Source: an uncultured Collinsella sp. (lineage in GTDB: Bacteria; Actinomycetota; Coriobacteriia; Coriobacteriales; Coriobacteriaceae). From it: a DNA stretch of 15,171 bases. The stretch spans positions 1 through 15,171 of the forward strand of contig CAKUGX010000039.1 in NCBI GenBank assembly GCA_934654765.1. The letters are read 5' to 3'. Below are positions 1 to 8,294 of this stretch, in pieces. Position numbers and translations under genes: made by a program. The number at the start of each line of letters is the position of its first letter. The first letter of the stretch is position 1. The notes under the pieces were generated by a model. It saw only the letters and a list, made by a program, of their open reading frames with translations, ran no database searches and was not told where the DNA came from.

Positions 1-40
1 CGGCTCGGCCCCGCGCCCGCCGCTCGCAAACGAACTTTAA
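1..40 (+). CDS. possible 3' end of an upstream gene (partial)
   Basis: Reading from base 2, the frame is open from the left edge and ends at TAA 38-40, giving a C-terminus of GSAPRPPLANEL. It stops 17 nt before the kinase start, which would fit an upstream operon member. Only 12 residues are visible and no domain can be recognised. The kinase frame is also open to the left edge, so this stretch could instead be non-coding or part of an N-terminal extension of the kinase. Confidence 0.25.
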   Translation, partial: GSAPRPPLANEL

Positions 41-57
41 ACGCACGAGGGTTGGCC

Positions 58-1911
58 ATGCCGCTTTTCTCGCAACATACCGCCCGGTTCCAACCGGACG
101 TTCCCTTGGAGGGCACCAGCTCTCGCGAGCTGCTCAAGCGGTACCAGCCGCTCGAGACGCTTGCGACCGGTGGCTTTGGCTCCATCGAGATCTGCCGCGA
201 CACGCATCTGCGCCGCCGCGTCGCCATTAAGCGCATCCCCCTTATCAACGGTGCCGGCATGCCCGCCAGCGACATCATGGATGTCCTGCGCGAGGCGCAC
301 ACTGCCGCCATGCTTCAACATCCCAATATCGTGCAGGTCATCGACTTTACGCACGACACCGCCTATGCCTACTTGGTCATGGAGTATGTCGACGGTATGT
401 CGCTGGCCGATTTTTTGCATCGCGTGGACGGCCACTCGCTCACCTTTGACGAGGCCGCGGCCATTACCGATGCCCTGGGTCAGGCGCTCACCTTCGCCCA
501 TAGCAATGGCGTACTCCACCTGGACATTAAGCCCGCCAACGTGCTCATCGACCACTCGGGCAATGTAAAGCTCACCGACTTTGGCATGGCGCGACTGTCG
601 TCCGCCGGTGGCTTTGGCGGCTCGCGCGGCGGCACCATCGGCTACATGCCGCCCGAGCAGCTCGATATCGAGACCGGCACGGTCGACGAACGCGCCGATG
701 TCTTTGCCCTTGCCTGCGTTATCTATGAGGGCTTGTGCGGCAGCGCCCCCTTTATAGCGGCCACGCCCGCTGACTCGCTCGACCGCATCATCGGCGGCAC
801 CACCTATCCCAGCGAGCTGATACCACACTTTCCCCCGGGAGCCGAGGCCGCGCTCATGAGCGCGCTCTCCCCCATGCCGCAGGACCGCCCCAACAGCATC
901 GAGGCATTTTGCGACCAACTCCTTGCCGGTCTGGGCAGCGTGCGCGAGGGCCGTCGCAGTCTGGAGCAAATGGTTGGCGAGCTTTCGGATGACGAGCAGG
1001 AGCTCGACGATATCGAGCCGTCGCACTACGAGGACGACGCCATCGAGGTCGACCCCGCACTCGGCTGGGCGGGCACGCGCTGGAGCCATGCGCGCGACTA
1101 CACCATGCGCGCTATCTCGGCACTAGCGTGCGGCACCTTTAGCTTTTTGCTGATGCAAACGGCCGGGGTCGCGGCGCTTCCCGGGTTGGTCGTCGCGGCT
1201 ATCGCTATTGGCGCGGCAGCCGGCTTGGCCCCCCAGATCGGCTCGGCCATCTCGGCCGTGGGCTTTTTGGTGCTCATGGCCAACGCCACCATGCAGGCGC
1301 AGGGCATCCTGTCGATGTTGCCCGTCGCGGTGATCTTTGCCGCTGCCATGTCCGGTTGGTGGATCGCCTGGGGTCGCACCGAGGCTGCCGCGAGCGCCGC
1401 GCTCACCTGTGCACTCGCGCTTGGCTGTCTGACTGGCAATACCTTCCTGGCAGCGGGGGTCGCCGCCGGCGTCGCGTCATTTTGGCTCGGCCCGGCAAGC
1501 GCCGCCGCGGCAACGGGCATGGGCGTGCTTTTTGCCCGTCTGGCCACGGTCGCGCTTTCAGCCGGAGGCGTGCTGGGGCTCGGTAACGTTGCCGCAGCGC
1601 TGGAAGACCCGCTCCTTTGGGCTGCCTTTGTGCTGGTCGCGACAACTGCCGCGGCGTCATCTGCGCTGCTCAATGCCCATGCCAAGCGTGCCGATCAGGG
1701 CTCAAACCTTGCCGCAATCGCCGCCATCGCCGTCACCGGCATCGGCTGCGCAGCGGCATCCTGTCTTGCACACCATATGGAAATTGCCAGCCTTGCAGCC
1801 GCGGTCGCCGCCAAGGCGGCAGTTGCGGGAACCCTATCCTCTATAATCGTTGGGATATGCCTATATTTGCTCGGATACCAAAGAACCTATACGGAGAGTG
1901 ATCTTTCGTGA
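58..1911 (+). CDS. Ser/Thr protein kinase with polytopic membrane domain, HLD (non-RD) catalytic loop
   Basis: 617 aa. An N-terminal Hanks-type kinase domain spans about residues 28-290: glycine-rich loop 35-43 (LATGGFGSI), ATP-binding Lys58 in AIK, catalytic loop H154-L155-D156 with IKPAN after it, metal-binding DFG 174-176, and PPE 198-200 in place of APE. The arginine of HRD is leucine, so it is a non-RD kinase, and the activation loop is short and Gly/Ser-rich. An acidic linker (about 300-335) precedes roughly ten hydrophobic segments (about 352-612) rich in Ala/Gly. ATG 58 is chosen because GAGG (47-50) sits 7 nt upstream and the kinase fold starts soon after; in-frame TTG 52 has poor spacing. 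The stop overlaps the fhaA start by 4 nt (GTGA), so the two are coupled. It occupies the second-kinase role of pknA in mycobacterial clusters, but the membrane domain is unlike PknA. The catalytic Lys and both Asp are present, so activity is plausible; the role is inferred. Confidence 0.88.
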   Translation: MPLFSQHTARFQPDVPLEGTSSRELLKRYQPLETLATGGFGSIEICRDTHLRRRVAIKRIPLINGAGMPASDIMDVLREAHTAAMLQHPNIVQVIDFTHDTAYAYLVMEYVDGMSLADFLHRVDGHSLTFDEAAAITDALGQALTFAHSNGVLHLDIKPANVLIDHSGNVKLTDFGMARLSSAGGFGGSRGGTIGYMPPEQLDIETGTVDERADVFALACVIYEGLCGSAPFIAATPADSLDRIIGGTTYPSELIPHFPPGAEAALMSALSPMPQDRPNSIEAFCDQLLAGLGSVREGRRSLEQMVGELSDDEQELDDIEPSHYEDDAIEVDPALGWAGTRWSHARDYTMRAISALACGTFSFLLMQTAGVAALPGLVVAAIAIGAAAGLAPQIGSAISAVGFLVLMANATMQAQGILSMLPVAVIFAAAMSGWWIAWGRTEAAASAALTCALALGCLTGNTFLAAGVAAGVASFWLGPASAAAATGMGVLFARLATVALSAGGVLGLGNVAAALEDPLLWAAFVLVATTAAASSALLNAHAKRADQGSNLAAIAAIAVTGIGCAAASCLAHHMEIASLAAAVAAKAAVAGTLSSIIVGICLYLLGYQRTYTESDLS

Positions 1912-2921
1912 ACTTCCTGAACATCTTCGAGGACCACGTGGCCGGCATCTTCGGTGCCACCCGTGCCCCGTTCTCCTTTAAGAAGCTTGCCAAGCAGGCC
2001 GCTCGCGACATGGAGGATCAGACTCTGGTGATTAACGGCGTCAACACGGCGCCGGCACTCTATACCATCCTGATCGCCGCCGACGACGATCCCATGCTCG
2101 CCCCGTTCTACCCCGAGCTTTCGCGCGAGGTCCGTGAGTTTGTGAAGGCGCAGGCCGAAAAGCGCCGCTATGTCTTTGTCGGCGAGCCCCTCGTGCGCTT
2201 TATGATCGATCCGCAGCTGCGCGCCGGCAAGTTCTCGGTCTTTGCCGAGAACGTCGATGCCCCCACGCTCGGCCGCCTATACGAAGAAGAGCGCGCCTAT
2301 CAAAACGGCCTGGGCCAGAACAACTCCGCGGCAAGCCGTGCCGCCAGCGCCCCGCGCGCCGGCCAGCAGCAGTTTGCTGCCCCGCAGCAGCAGCGCCCCG
2401 CCGCCATGCCCCAGCAGCAGCCGACGCCTCGCGCCGCCGCTCCCGACCCGCTTGCCGTGGCAGACCCCTTCGCGCCTAGCGTCCCCGACCCCGCCGCCGC
2501 ACCCATCCCGGTGCCGCAGACCATCTCGCGCGACGCGCTTGCCGGCATGGGCGGAGCCGCCGCGACCGGTGCCGCCGTGGGCCTAGGCGCCGCAACCGGC
2601 ATCGCCTCCAACATGGCGAGCACTCGCGCCCCGCAGCGCCCGCTCGCCCAGCTCGTCGACGTCGTGAGCGGCGAGAGCCATAGCATCACCTCCGCACAGG
2701 TGACCATCGGTCGCGAGCGCTCAGTTTCCGACATTGCCCTGCGCGACCCCAACGTGTCGCGCCGCCACGCCCAGCTCACCTTTACGGGCTCGGATTGGTC
2801 GATCGAGGACCTCAATTCCACCAACGGCACGCTCGTCAACAACCGCCGCATTACGCGCTGCCCGCTGCGCAACGGCGATCTGCTGACGTTTGGCCTGAGC
2901 ACCTTTGAATTTAGGGGATAG
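1908..2921 (+). CDS. fhaA: FhaA: DUF3662 plus C-terminal FHA domain protein
   Basis: 337 aa. Residues 1-130 match the N-terminal FhaA fold (DUF3662), including the opening MNFLNIFEDHVAGIFG and a conserved stretch around residues 85-110. A low-complexity linker rich in Gln, Pro and Ala covers about 138-240. The FHA domain spans about 248-337, with phosphothreonine-binding motifs GRE 268-270, SRRH 284-287 and STNG 304-307. FHA domains bind phosphothreonine peptides, so the protein should read marks made by the kinases of this cluster. In mycobacteria FhaA is linked to peptidoglycan precursor export through the pseudokinase MviN; that link is transferred from the family, not seen here. GTG 1908 overlaps the previous stop, with GGAGAG (1893-1898) upstream. 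The linker length is typically variable in the family. Confidence 0.93.
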   Translation: MNFLNIFEDHVAGIFGATRAPFSFKKLAKQAARDMEDQTLVINGVNTAPALYTILIAADDDPMLAPFYPELSREVREFVKAQAEKRRYVFVGEPLVRFMIDPQLRAGKFSVFAENVDAPTLGRLYEEERAYQNGLGQNNSAASRAASAPRAGQQQFAAPQQQRPAAMPQQQPTPRAAAPDPLAVADPFAPSVPDPAAAPIPVPQTISRDALAGMGGAAATGAAVGLGAATGIASNMASTRAPQRPLAQLVDVVSGESHSITSAQVTIGRERSVSDIALRDPNVSRRHAQLTFTGSDWSIEDLNSTNGTLVNNRRITRCPLRNGDLLTFGLSTFEFRG

Positions 2922-2927
2922 TCGCTT

Positions 2928-3344
2928 ATGAACATCGATATCGTCCTTTTTGCAGGCCGCATCGTCCTGGTCGCCCTGCTCTATATCTTCCTGTTCGCCG
3001 TCATGAAGACCGGCGTGGGGCTTGTGCGCGGACAGCGCCGCGACTCGGCTATCTGGACGATCGATGTGGACAAGGGTCCGCGCGGTATCCGCGGCATCCA
3101 CGTAGATATGCTCGGCCCCGTCATCGTCGGTCGCTCGCCGTCTTCGGACATCTGCATCAACGAACCATTCGTCTCGGCCTCGCATGCGCGCTTTTCGCTG
3201 CAGGGCCCGGCGCTCATCATCGAGGACCTCAACTCGCTTAACGGCACGCTCGTCAACGGCCGCCAGCTTGTGGAGCCCGCAACGCTGCGCGAGGGCGACG
3301 AAGTCCAGATCGGCGATGTGGTCATGAAGGTGAACCGTCGATGA
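2928..3344 (+). CDS. fhaB: FhaB: membrane-anchored FHA domain protein
   Basis: 138 aa. One N-terminal hydrophobic segment (about residues 4-24) anchors the protein, followed by a cytoplasmic FHA domain (about 55-138) with GRS 68-70, SASH 83-86 and LNSLNG 101-106, the usual phosphopeptide-binding positions. Mycobacterial FhaB (FipA) has the same layout and length class and is tied to division; that role is inferred here. ATG 2928 follows AGGGG (2913-2917) with 10 nt spacing, 6 nt after the fhaA stop. Its own TGA overlaps the next ATG (ATGA at 3341-3344), implying translational coupling to the phosphatase. Key FHA residues look intact. Confidence 0.93.
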   Translation: MNIDIVLFAGRIVLVALLYIFLFAVMKTGVGLVRGQRRDSAIWTIDVDKGPRGIRGIHVDMLGPVIVGRSPSSDICINEPFVSASHARFSLQGPALIIEDLNSLNGTLVNGRQLVEPATLREGDEVQIGDVVMKVNRR

Positions 3345-5275
3345 TCGACGAGGAGAACAAGTCCGCGACTATGACCGAGGCACCGGCTGCCGCCACAGCT
3401 GCGCCGGCCCACGCCGCTCCGGCGGGCTCCGCACCCGTGGAACCCGAGGACACCGTGTTCTCCCTGCCTCTTTCGCATGTAACGCATGATATTTCGGATC
3501 TCGCCGATAACGAGGACGAAGAGGATGCCGTAGCGGCGCCCATCGGCGCACATGCTGCGGAACAGCCCACAGCGCCCGAAGCAACCTCGGCGCCAGCTCA
3601 CTTTGCAGAGCCCGTCGCCGCAGCAATCAACGAGAGCGCTGCGGTGTTTGCGGCACCCGAGCCCGCCGCGCCGGCGTTTCCCATAGCTCCGGCATCCGAA
3701 GTTGCGCCCGTGTCTACGCCGGCGCCCGAAGCGGGGCCATCCCCCGAGGACGGCCCTGCACCCAAGGCCCCGCAACCTGCGCCCGCAAGCGAGTCCGATG
3801 CCGTGGCCGAGCCCGCCGCCCAGTCGCAAAGCATGCCCGCGCCGTCGCACTTTGCGACGCCCGAGCCTATAGACGTCAGCCCGCAAGACGACGAGTCGAC
3901 CGCCCGCGTGTCCGAGGAGCCCGGCTCCCCGGACACCGGCGATTCCGAATCAAACGCCGAGACCGACACCGTCTCTCCCGGTGACACAGCCGAGATCGAC
4001 GTTGCCGCCGTTGAGGCCAAGCTCAAAGACCCCGGCTCGACCATGAGCTTTGAGCCCCTGACCGAAGAGCGCATCGAGACCGACTCGACCTATGATGCCG
4101 GCACCACCACGCAACTCATGTGGGGCGCCCGCTCCGACGTTGGCTGCGTACGCCCGCACAATGAGGATTCCTACCTGGTGCAGTCGCCGCTCTTTTGCGT
4201 ATGCGACGGCATGGGCGGTCACGCCGCCGGCGAGGTAGCCTCTTCTATCGCTGTCGAGACTATAGCCAAGACGGCCCCACAGTCCGCCGACGCAGCACGC
4301 CTGGCCGCAGCCGTCGAGGCAGCCAACGCCGCCGTAATCGAGGCGGCCCTGAACGGCCTGGGCAAGCCCGGCATGGGCTGCACAGCCACTTGCGCCTATA
4401 TCGAAAACGACACGCTCGCCATCGCCCACGTGGGCGACTCGCGCGCCTACCTGCTCCACGAGGGCACGCTCATCCGCGTGACCCGCGACCACTCCTATGT
4501 GGAAGAACTCGTGGACGCCGGCGAGATTACGGCAGACGAGGCTCGCGTCCACCCCAACCGTTCGGTCATCACCCGCGCGCTGGGCTCGGACCCCGCCATG
4601 TATGCCGACCATTTCACTCTGCATATTGAGGAAGGCGACCGCCTGATCCTGTGCTCCGACGGCCTTTCGAGCATGATTCCCGATAGCGATATCGAGAACA
4701 TCGCCACGCAGTCCTCAACCGCGCAAATCTGCGTCGACAACCTAGTGGACGCGGCGCTTGCCGCCGGCGGCCACGACAACGTGACCGTAGTAGTCGTTGA
4801 CCTGGTTGACGATGGCGTTATGCGCGAGGCGCAACGCGTGCGTCGCCGCAACATTACTATCGCCGCTATCCTGGCCCTCGTCTTTGTGCTGGCAGCTGGC
4901 ATCTGGGCCTACACGGGTGTCACCGGCTCGTACTACCTGGGTACCTACCAGGGCAATGTCGCCGTCTGGCGCGGCATACCCGGCAAGCCGCTCGGACTCA
5001 AGCTCCACTGGCTCGAAAGCGAAACCAGCATTAAGCTGTCCGACCTGCCCGAAGACACGCAAAACCGCCTCAAGGCGGGCATTCCGCAAACAAGTGTCGA
5101 CGATGCGCAAGACACGATATCCAAGTACCGCCACCAGATCGACGAGGAACAGACCCGCCAGGTGATCGACGCGCAAACGATTCGCGACAACACCAATCAG
5201 GGATCGACCTCCGAATCAGATTCTGAGAAAACCGCCGAACAGTCCGCCGAGGCCGAAGCCTCCGATAAGAATTAG
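3341..5275 (+). CDS. pstP: PP2C-type Ser/Thr phosphatase (PstP/Stp1-like) with long N-terminal extension
   Basis: 644 aa. Residues 1-255 are low-complexity, rich in Ala, Pro, Glu and Asp, probably disordered and cytoplasmic. The PP2C domain (about 258-490) carries the family motifs: RSDVG and HNED 264-276, metal-binding DGMGGHAAGE 289-298, GDSR 365-368, TRDHS 381-385, a second metal site CSDG 438-441 and GHDN 477-480. A single TM segment (about 504-524) follows the basic run RVRRRN, and about 120 residues lie outside the membrane. Enzymes of this class dephosphorylate kinases and their substrates, here most likely PknB, the other kinase and wall proteins. Mycobacterial PstP shares the PP2C-TM-extracellular layout but lacks an N-terminal extension this long. 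Start ATG 3341 overlaps the fhaB stop; ATG 3371 is an alternative that shortens only the disordered part. Confidence 0.93.
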   Translation: MIDEENKSATMTEAPAAATAAPAHAAPAGSAPVEPEDTVFSLPLSHVTHDISDLADNEDEEDAVAAPIGAHAAEQPTAPEATSAPAHFAEPVAAAINESAAVFAAPEPAAPAFPIAPASEVAPVSTPAPEAGPSPEDGPAPKAPQPAPASESDAVAEPAAQSQSMPAPSHFATPEPIDVSPQDDESTARVSEEPGSPDTGDSESNAETDTVSPGDTAEIDVAAVEAKLKDPGSTMSFEPLTEERIETDSTYDAGTTTQLMWGARSDVGCVRPHNEDSYLVQSPLFCVCDGMGGHAAGEVASSIAVETIAKTAPQSADAARLAAAVEAANAAVIEAALNGLGKPGMGCTATCAYIENDTLAIAHVGDSRAYLLHEGTLIRVTRDHSYVEELVDAGEITADEARVHPNRSVITRALGSDPAMYADHFTLHIEEGDRLILCSDGLSSMIPDSDIENIATQSSTAQICVDNLVDAALAAGGHDNVTVVVVDLVDDGVMREAQRVRRRNITIAAILALVFVLAAGIWAYTGVTGSYYLGTYQGNVAVWRGIPGKPLGLKLHWLESETSIKLSDLPEDTQNRLKAGIPQTSVDDAQDTISKYRHQIDEEQTRQVIDAQTIRDNTNQGSTSESDSEKTAEQSAEAEASDKN

Positions 5276-5291
5276 AAAGGGAGTGCCGCTT

Positions 5292-8162
5292 ATGAGTCGC
5301 CGCAACACCGAACTGCTCTTGCTCATCGCCTCGGCGTTCCCCGTCATCCTGCTCTACGCGATGTACGTGCTCACCGCGGGCGCCACAATCTCTTTCGAGA
5401 CGCTCGCCGTGCCGATCGGCCTGTTCGCCGCCTTCGCCGCGGCGCATATCGCCGTGCGCATCCTGGCGCCTGGCGCCGACCCCGCCATCCTGCCCATCGT
5501 CTTTGTGCTCTCGGGCATAGGCATCACGTTCGTGACGCGCCTTGCCCCCGACCTCGCCATCTCGCAGCTCATCATCTTGTTTGTCTCGGTGGCACTCATG
5601 GTGGGAACGCTCGCGCTGGTCAAGAACCTCGACGTGGTCATGCGCTACAAGTACACCTTTGGCATTATCGGCATCATCCTGCTGATGCTGCCCATCTTTA
5701 TCGGTACCACGATTTCGGGCTCCAAGCTGTGGATTCGCATCGCGGGCTTTACCATCCAGCCCGGCGAGTTCGCCAAGGTCTTTATCGTGCTGTTCCTGGC
5801 CGGCTATCTGGCCGAGAACCGCGAGCTGCTCTCTATCTCCAACCGCAAGATTCTGGGCCTCAAGATCCCGCGCTTCCGTCTGCTGCTGCCGCTGTTTGCC
5901 GTGTGGGGCGTGTGCCTGCTCGTCGTCGTCTTCGAACGCGACCTGGGCTCGGCCGTGCTGTTCTATACCATCTTTTTGCTGATGCTCTACGTTGCCACGG
6001 GACGCTTTTCGTACGTCATCATCGGCCTTGCACTGCTTGCCGTTGGAGCCGTGGGCGCCTACAAGTTCCTGTCGCACGTTCAGGTGCGTTTCCAGATTTG
6101 GGCCGATCCGTTTAAGGATGCCCAGGGCCAGGGCTACCAGATCGTGCAGTCGCTCTTTTCGCTGGCCGACGGCGGCCTGGTGGGCGTCGGCATCGGCAAC
6201 GGCATGGCCAACAACATCCCCGTCGTCGAGTCCGACTTTATCTTCTCGGCCATCGGCGAGGAGATGGGCCTTTTGGGCGGCGGCGCCGTGCTCATCCTGT
6301 TTATGCTCTTCGCCGTGCGTGGCCTCACCACGGCCGCCCGCGCCAAGTCCGACCTTGCCGCCTTTAGCGCCACGGGCCTCACGGCAGCCATCAGCTTCCA
6401 GGCCTTCTTGATCGTGGGCGGCGTGACCCGCCTGATTCCGCTAACCGGCGTCACCCTGCCCTTCATGAGCCAGGGCGGCTCCTCGCTGCTGGCGAGCTTT
6501 ATCATCGTCGCACTGCTGCTGCGCGCCGGCGACGAGGCGACCGGACGCGAGGCAGAGCTCACCGGCACCGGTACCATGGCCGCTATCACCGATGACCAGG
6601 TCGCATCTGCCGCAGCCCCGACCGGCACGCGTTTTGCAACCTCGTCTTCTTACGGCCGCGGCAGCCACTCCGCCGGTTCGCGCATGCGCCGTCGCCTGCT
6701 CGACACGCCTGAATCCGGTGTGCTCGGCCGCGTTGCGCTCGCCAACCGTCTAACCCGTGCGGTGCTCGCCTTTACGGCGCTGTTCGCCATCCTTATCGGC
6801 AACCTCACCTATGTCCAGGTCATCAAAGCCAAGGACTACCAGGACATGCCGACCAACAACCACACCATCGCCCGCTCCAAGTACATCCAGCGCGGCTCCA
6901 TCATCACGTCCGACGGCGTGACGCTGGCCGAATCGCTGCAGCAAGAGGACGGCGCCTACGCCCGCTCCTACCCCAACGGCAATATGGCGGCACACGTGGT
7001 GGGCTACGTGAGCCAGCAGTACGGCACCGCCGGCGTCGAGAGCGTCATGAACGACACGCTCACCGGCTCCAAGGACTACTCCAGCTGGAACAACGCCATC
7101 GCATCGCTCGCGGGCCAGACTCAGCCGGGCAACACCGTCAAGCTCACGATCGACTCGCGCATCCAAACGGCTGCCGAGCAGGCACTCAAGGGCTTTAAGG
7201 GCGCTGTGGTGGTCATGGACCCGCGCACCGGCGCGGTCCTCGCGTGCGCGAGCTCGCCCACCTACGACAACACCAACATCGATGCCCTGCTGCAGGCAGG
7301 CGGCGGCGAGGACGGCTCTATGTACGACCGCGCCATGGACGCGCTGTACACCCCGGGCTCGACGTTTAAGGTCGTCACGCTTGCCGCGGCGCTCGAGACC
7401 GGCACCGCCACGCTTTCGAGCACCTACCAGGCGCCCGGCTCCATGGATATCGGCAACGCACCAGTCACCAACTACGATAACGAGAGCTACGGCACCATCA
7501 GCCTTCAGCAGGCCTTCGCCGTGTCGTCCAACGTCGTCTTTGGCCAGGTGGCAAACGAGGTCGGCGCTAGCTCGCTGGTGCAGTTTGCCAACGCCTTTGG
7601 CTATGGCCAAAAGCTCGGCCAGGACCTTACCACCGCCGCCTCCATCATGGCCGACCCGTCGCTCATGACCGAGTGGGAGACCGCTTGGGCAGGCGCCGGC
7701 CAGCCCGTCGGCATGGACCACACACCGGGTCCGCAGACCACGGTCATGCAAAACGCCGTGATCGCCGCAGCCATTGCCAACAGCGGCGTGGTCATGGATC
7801 CGTTCTTTGTATCCCAGGTGCTCGCGCCGGACGGAACCGTGGTCAAGACCACGCAGTCCCGCTCGCTAGGCCAGGCCGTCAGCTCTGCCACGGCTGACCA
7901 GGTCAAGCAGGCCATGCTCGCCGTCGTACAGTCCGGCACCGGCACCGATGCCCAGATTCCGGGCGTCAAGGTTGCCGGCAAGACCGGTTCGGCCGAGACC
8001 GGCGGCACCAACGTCAACTCTATGTTTGTTGGCTTTGCACCTTACGATTCACCCACGGTTGCCATCTCGGTTGCCCTGGAGGATTTCGACAAACACGACG
8101 TCGAGGCGGCCAAGATCGCCGGCATCGTCCTGACCGCGGCGCTCGCCGCACAGGGAGCGTGA
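5292..8162 (+). CDS. SEDS glycosyltransferase (FtsW/RodA) fused to class B penicillin-binding protein
   Basis: 956 aa, two normally separate proteins in one chain. Residues 1-411 are a SEDS peptidoglycan glycosyltransferase with about ten TM segments and family signatures: IQPGEFAKV 155-163, FERDLGSAVLF 214-224, GYQIVQSL 281-288 and ESDFIFSAIGEE 313-324, which contains the presumed essential Asp315. A Ser/Thr/Arg-rich cytoplasmic linker (about 412-485) leads to one TM (about 488-508) and a transpeptidase. There I see the RGSI motif (534-537), SxxK as STFK 690-693 with nucleophile Ser690, SxN as SSN 745-747 and KTG 897-899. It should polymerise lipid II and cross-link the glycan. Mycobacterial clusters have separate rodA and pbpA at this place, so this is a gene fusion within the conserved order. 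ATG 5292 is preferred: AAAGGGAG (5276-5283) lies 8 nt upstream, whereas GTG 5283 lies inside that ribosome site. No break or missing key residue is seen. Confidence 0.93.
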   Translation: MSRRNTELLLLIASAFPVILLYAMYVLTAGATISFETLAVPIGLFAAFAAAHIAVRILAPGADPAILPIVFVLSGIGITFVTRLAPDLAISQLIILFVSVALMVGTLALVKNLDVVMRYKYTFGIIGIILLMLPIFIGTTISGSKLWIRIAGFTIQPGEFAKVFIVLFLAGYLAENRELLSISNRKILGLKIPRFRLLLPLFAVWGVCLLVVVFERDLGSAVLFYTIFLLMLYVATGRFSYVIIGLALLAVGAVGAYKFLSHVQVRFQIWADPFKDAQGQGYQIVQSLFSLADGGLVGVGIGNGMANNIPVVESDFIFSAIGEEMGLLGGGAVLILFMLFAVRGLTTAARAKSDLAAFSATGLTAAISFQAFLIVGGVTRLIPLTGVTLPFMSQGGSSLLASFIIVALLLRAGDEATGREAELTGTGTMAAITDDQVASAAAPTGTRFATSSSYGRGSHSAGSRMRRRLLDTPESGVLGRVALANRLTRAVLAFTALFAILIGNLTYVQVIKAKDYQDMPTNNHTIARSKYIQRGSIITSDGVTLAESLQQEDGAYARSYPNGNMAAHVVGYVSQQYGTAGVESVMNDTLTGSKDYSSWNNAIASLAGQTQPGNTVKLTIDSRIQTAAEQALKGFKGAVVVMDPRTGAVLACASSPTYDNTNIDALLQAGGGEDGSMYDRAMDALYTPGSTFKVVTLAAALETGTATLSSTYQAPGSMDIGNAPVTNYDNESYGTISLQQAFAVSSNVVFGQVANEVGASSLVQFANAFGYGQKLGQDLTTAASIMADPSLMTEWETAWAGAGQPVGMDHTPGPQTTVMQNAVIAAAIANSGVVMDPFFVSQVLAPDGTVVKTTQSRSLGQAVSSATADQVKQAMLAVVQSGTGTDAQIPGVKVAGKTGSAETGGTNVNSMFVGFAPYDSPTVAISVALEDFDKHDVEAAKIAGIVLTAALAAQGA

Positions 8163-8185
8163 TGCCCGTGATCAAAGCGGATACC

Positions 8186-8227
8186 TGTGGCGCGCCGCGG
8201 CCGATGAGCTAGCGGCAACGCGCCACA
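8186..8227 (+). promoter_or_regulatory. strong hairpin between the SEDS-PBP gene and pknB
   Basis: TGTGGCGCG (8186-8194) is the exact inverse of CGCGCCACA (8219-8227), and the inner CCGC (8195-8198) pairs with GCGG (8212-8215), leaving a 3-nt bulge and a 13-nt loop. A second small inverted repeat, GGCC(CCAGT)GGCC, follows at 8229-8241. No T-run follows, so it is not a standard intrinsic terminator. It may attenuate read-through, mark an RNA processing site or set the ratio of PknB to the upstream proteins. A TTGGTA box at 8248-8253 could belong to a separate pknB promoter, but its -10 (CGAATA) is poor. Confidence 0.5.
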
Positions 8228-8294
8228 CGGCCCCAGTGGCCACACATTTGGTACTACACACATCGTTGAGCGAATAGTTATGTTAGGAGCAGGA

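Noticed and set aside
52..57. TTG start for the first kinase
   Set aside because: Spacing to GAGG (47-50) is only 1 nt, whereas ATG 58 has 7 nt.
37..1089. Long - strand frames across the kinase operon (for example 37-1089, 5070-6077, 6750-7751, 9192-10262)
   Set aside because: They are antisense to genes with clear domains, a common by-product of high G/C third positions, and show no recognisable domains.
5283..5291. GTG start for the SEDS-PBP fusion
   Set aside because: It overlaps the ribosome site itself; ATG 5292 has 8 nt spacing.
8162..8212. 16-residue frame overlapping the SEDS-PBP stop (TGATG)
   Set aside because: Too short, no recognisable product, and its end runs into the hairpin; probably chance.
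8280..8294. ATG 8280 as the pknB start
   Set aside because: No ribosome site precedes it; AGGAG (8285-8289) serves ATG 8295.
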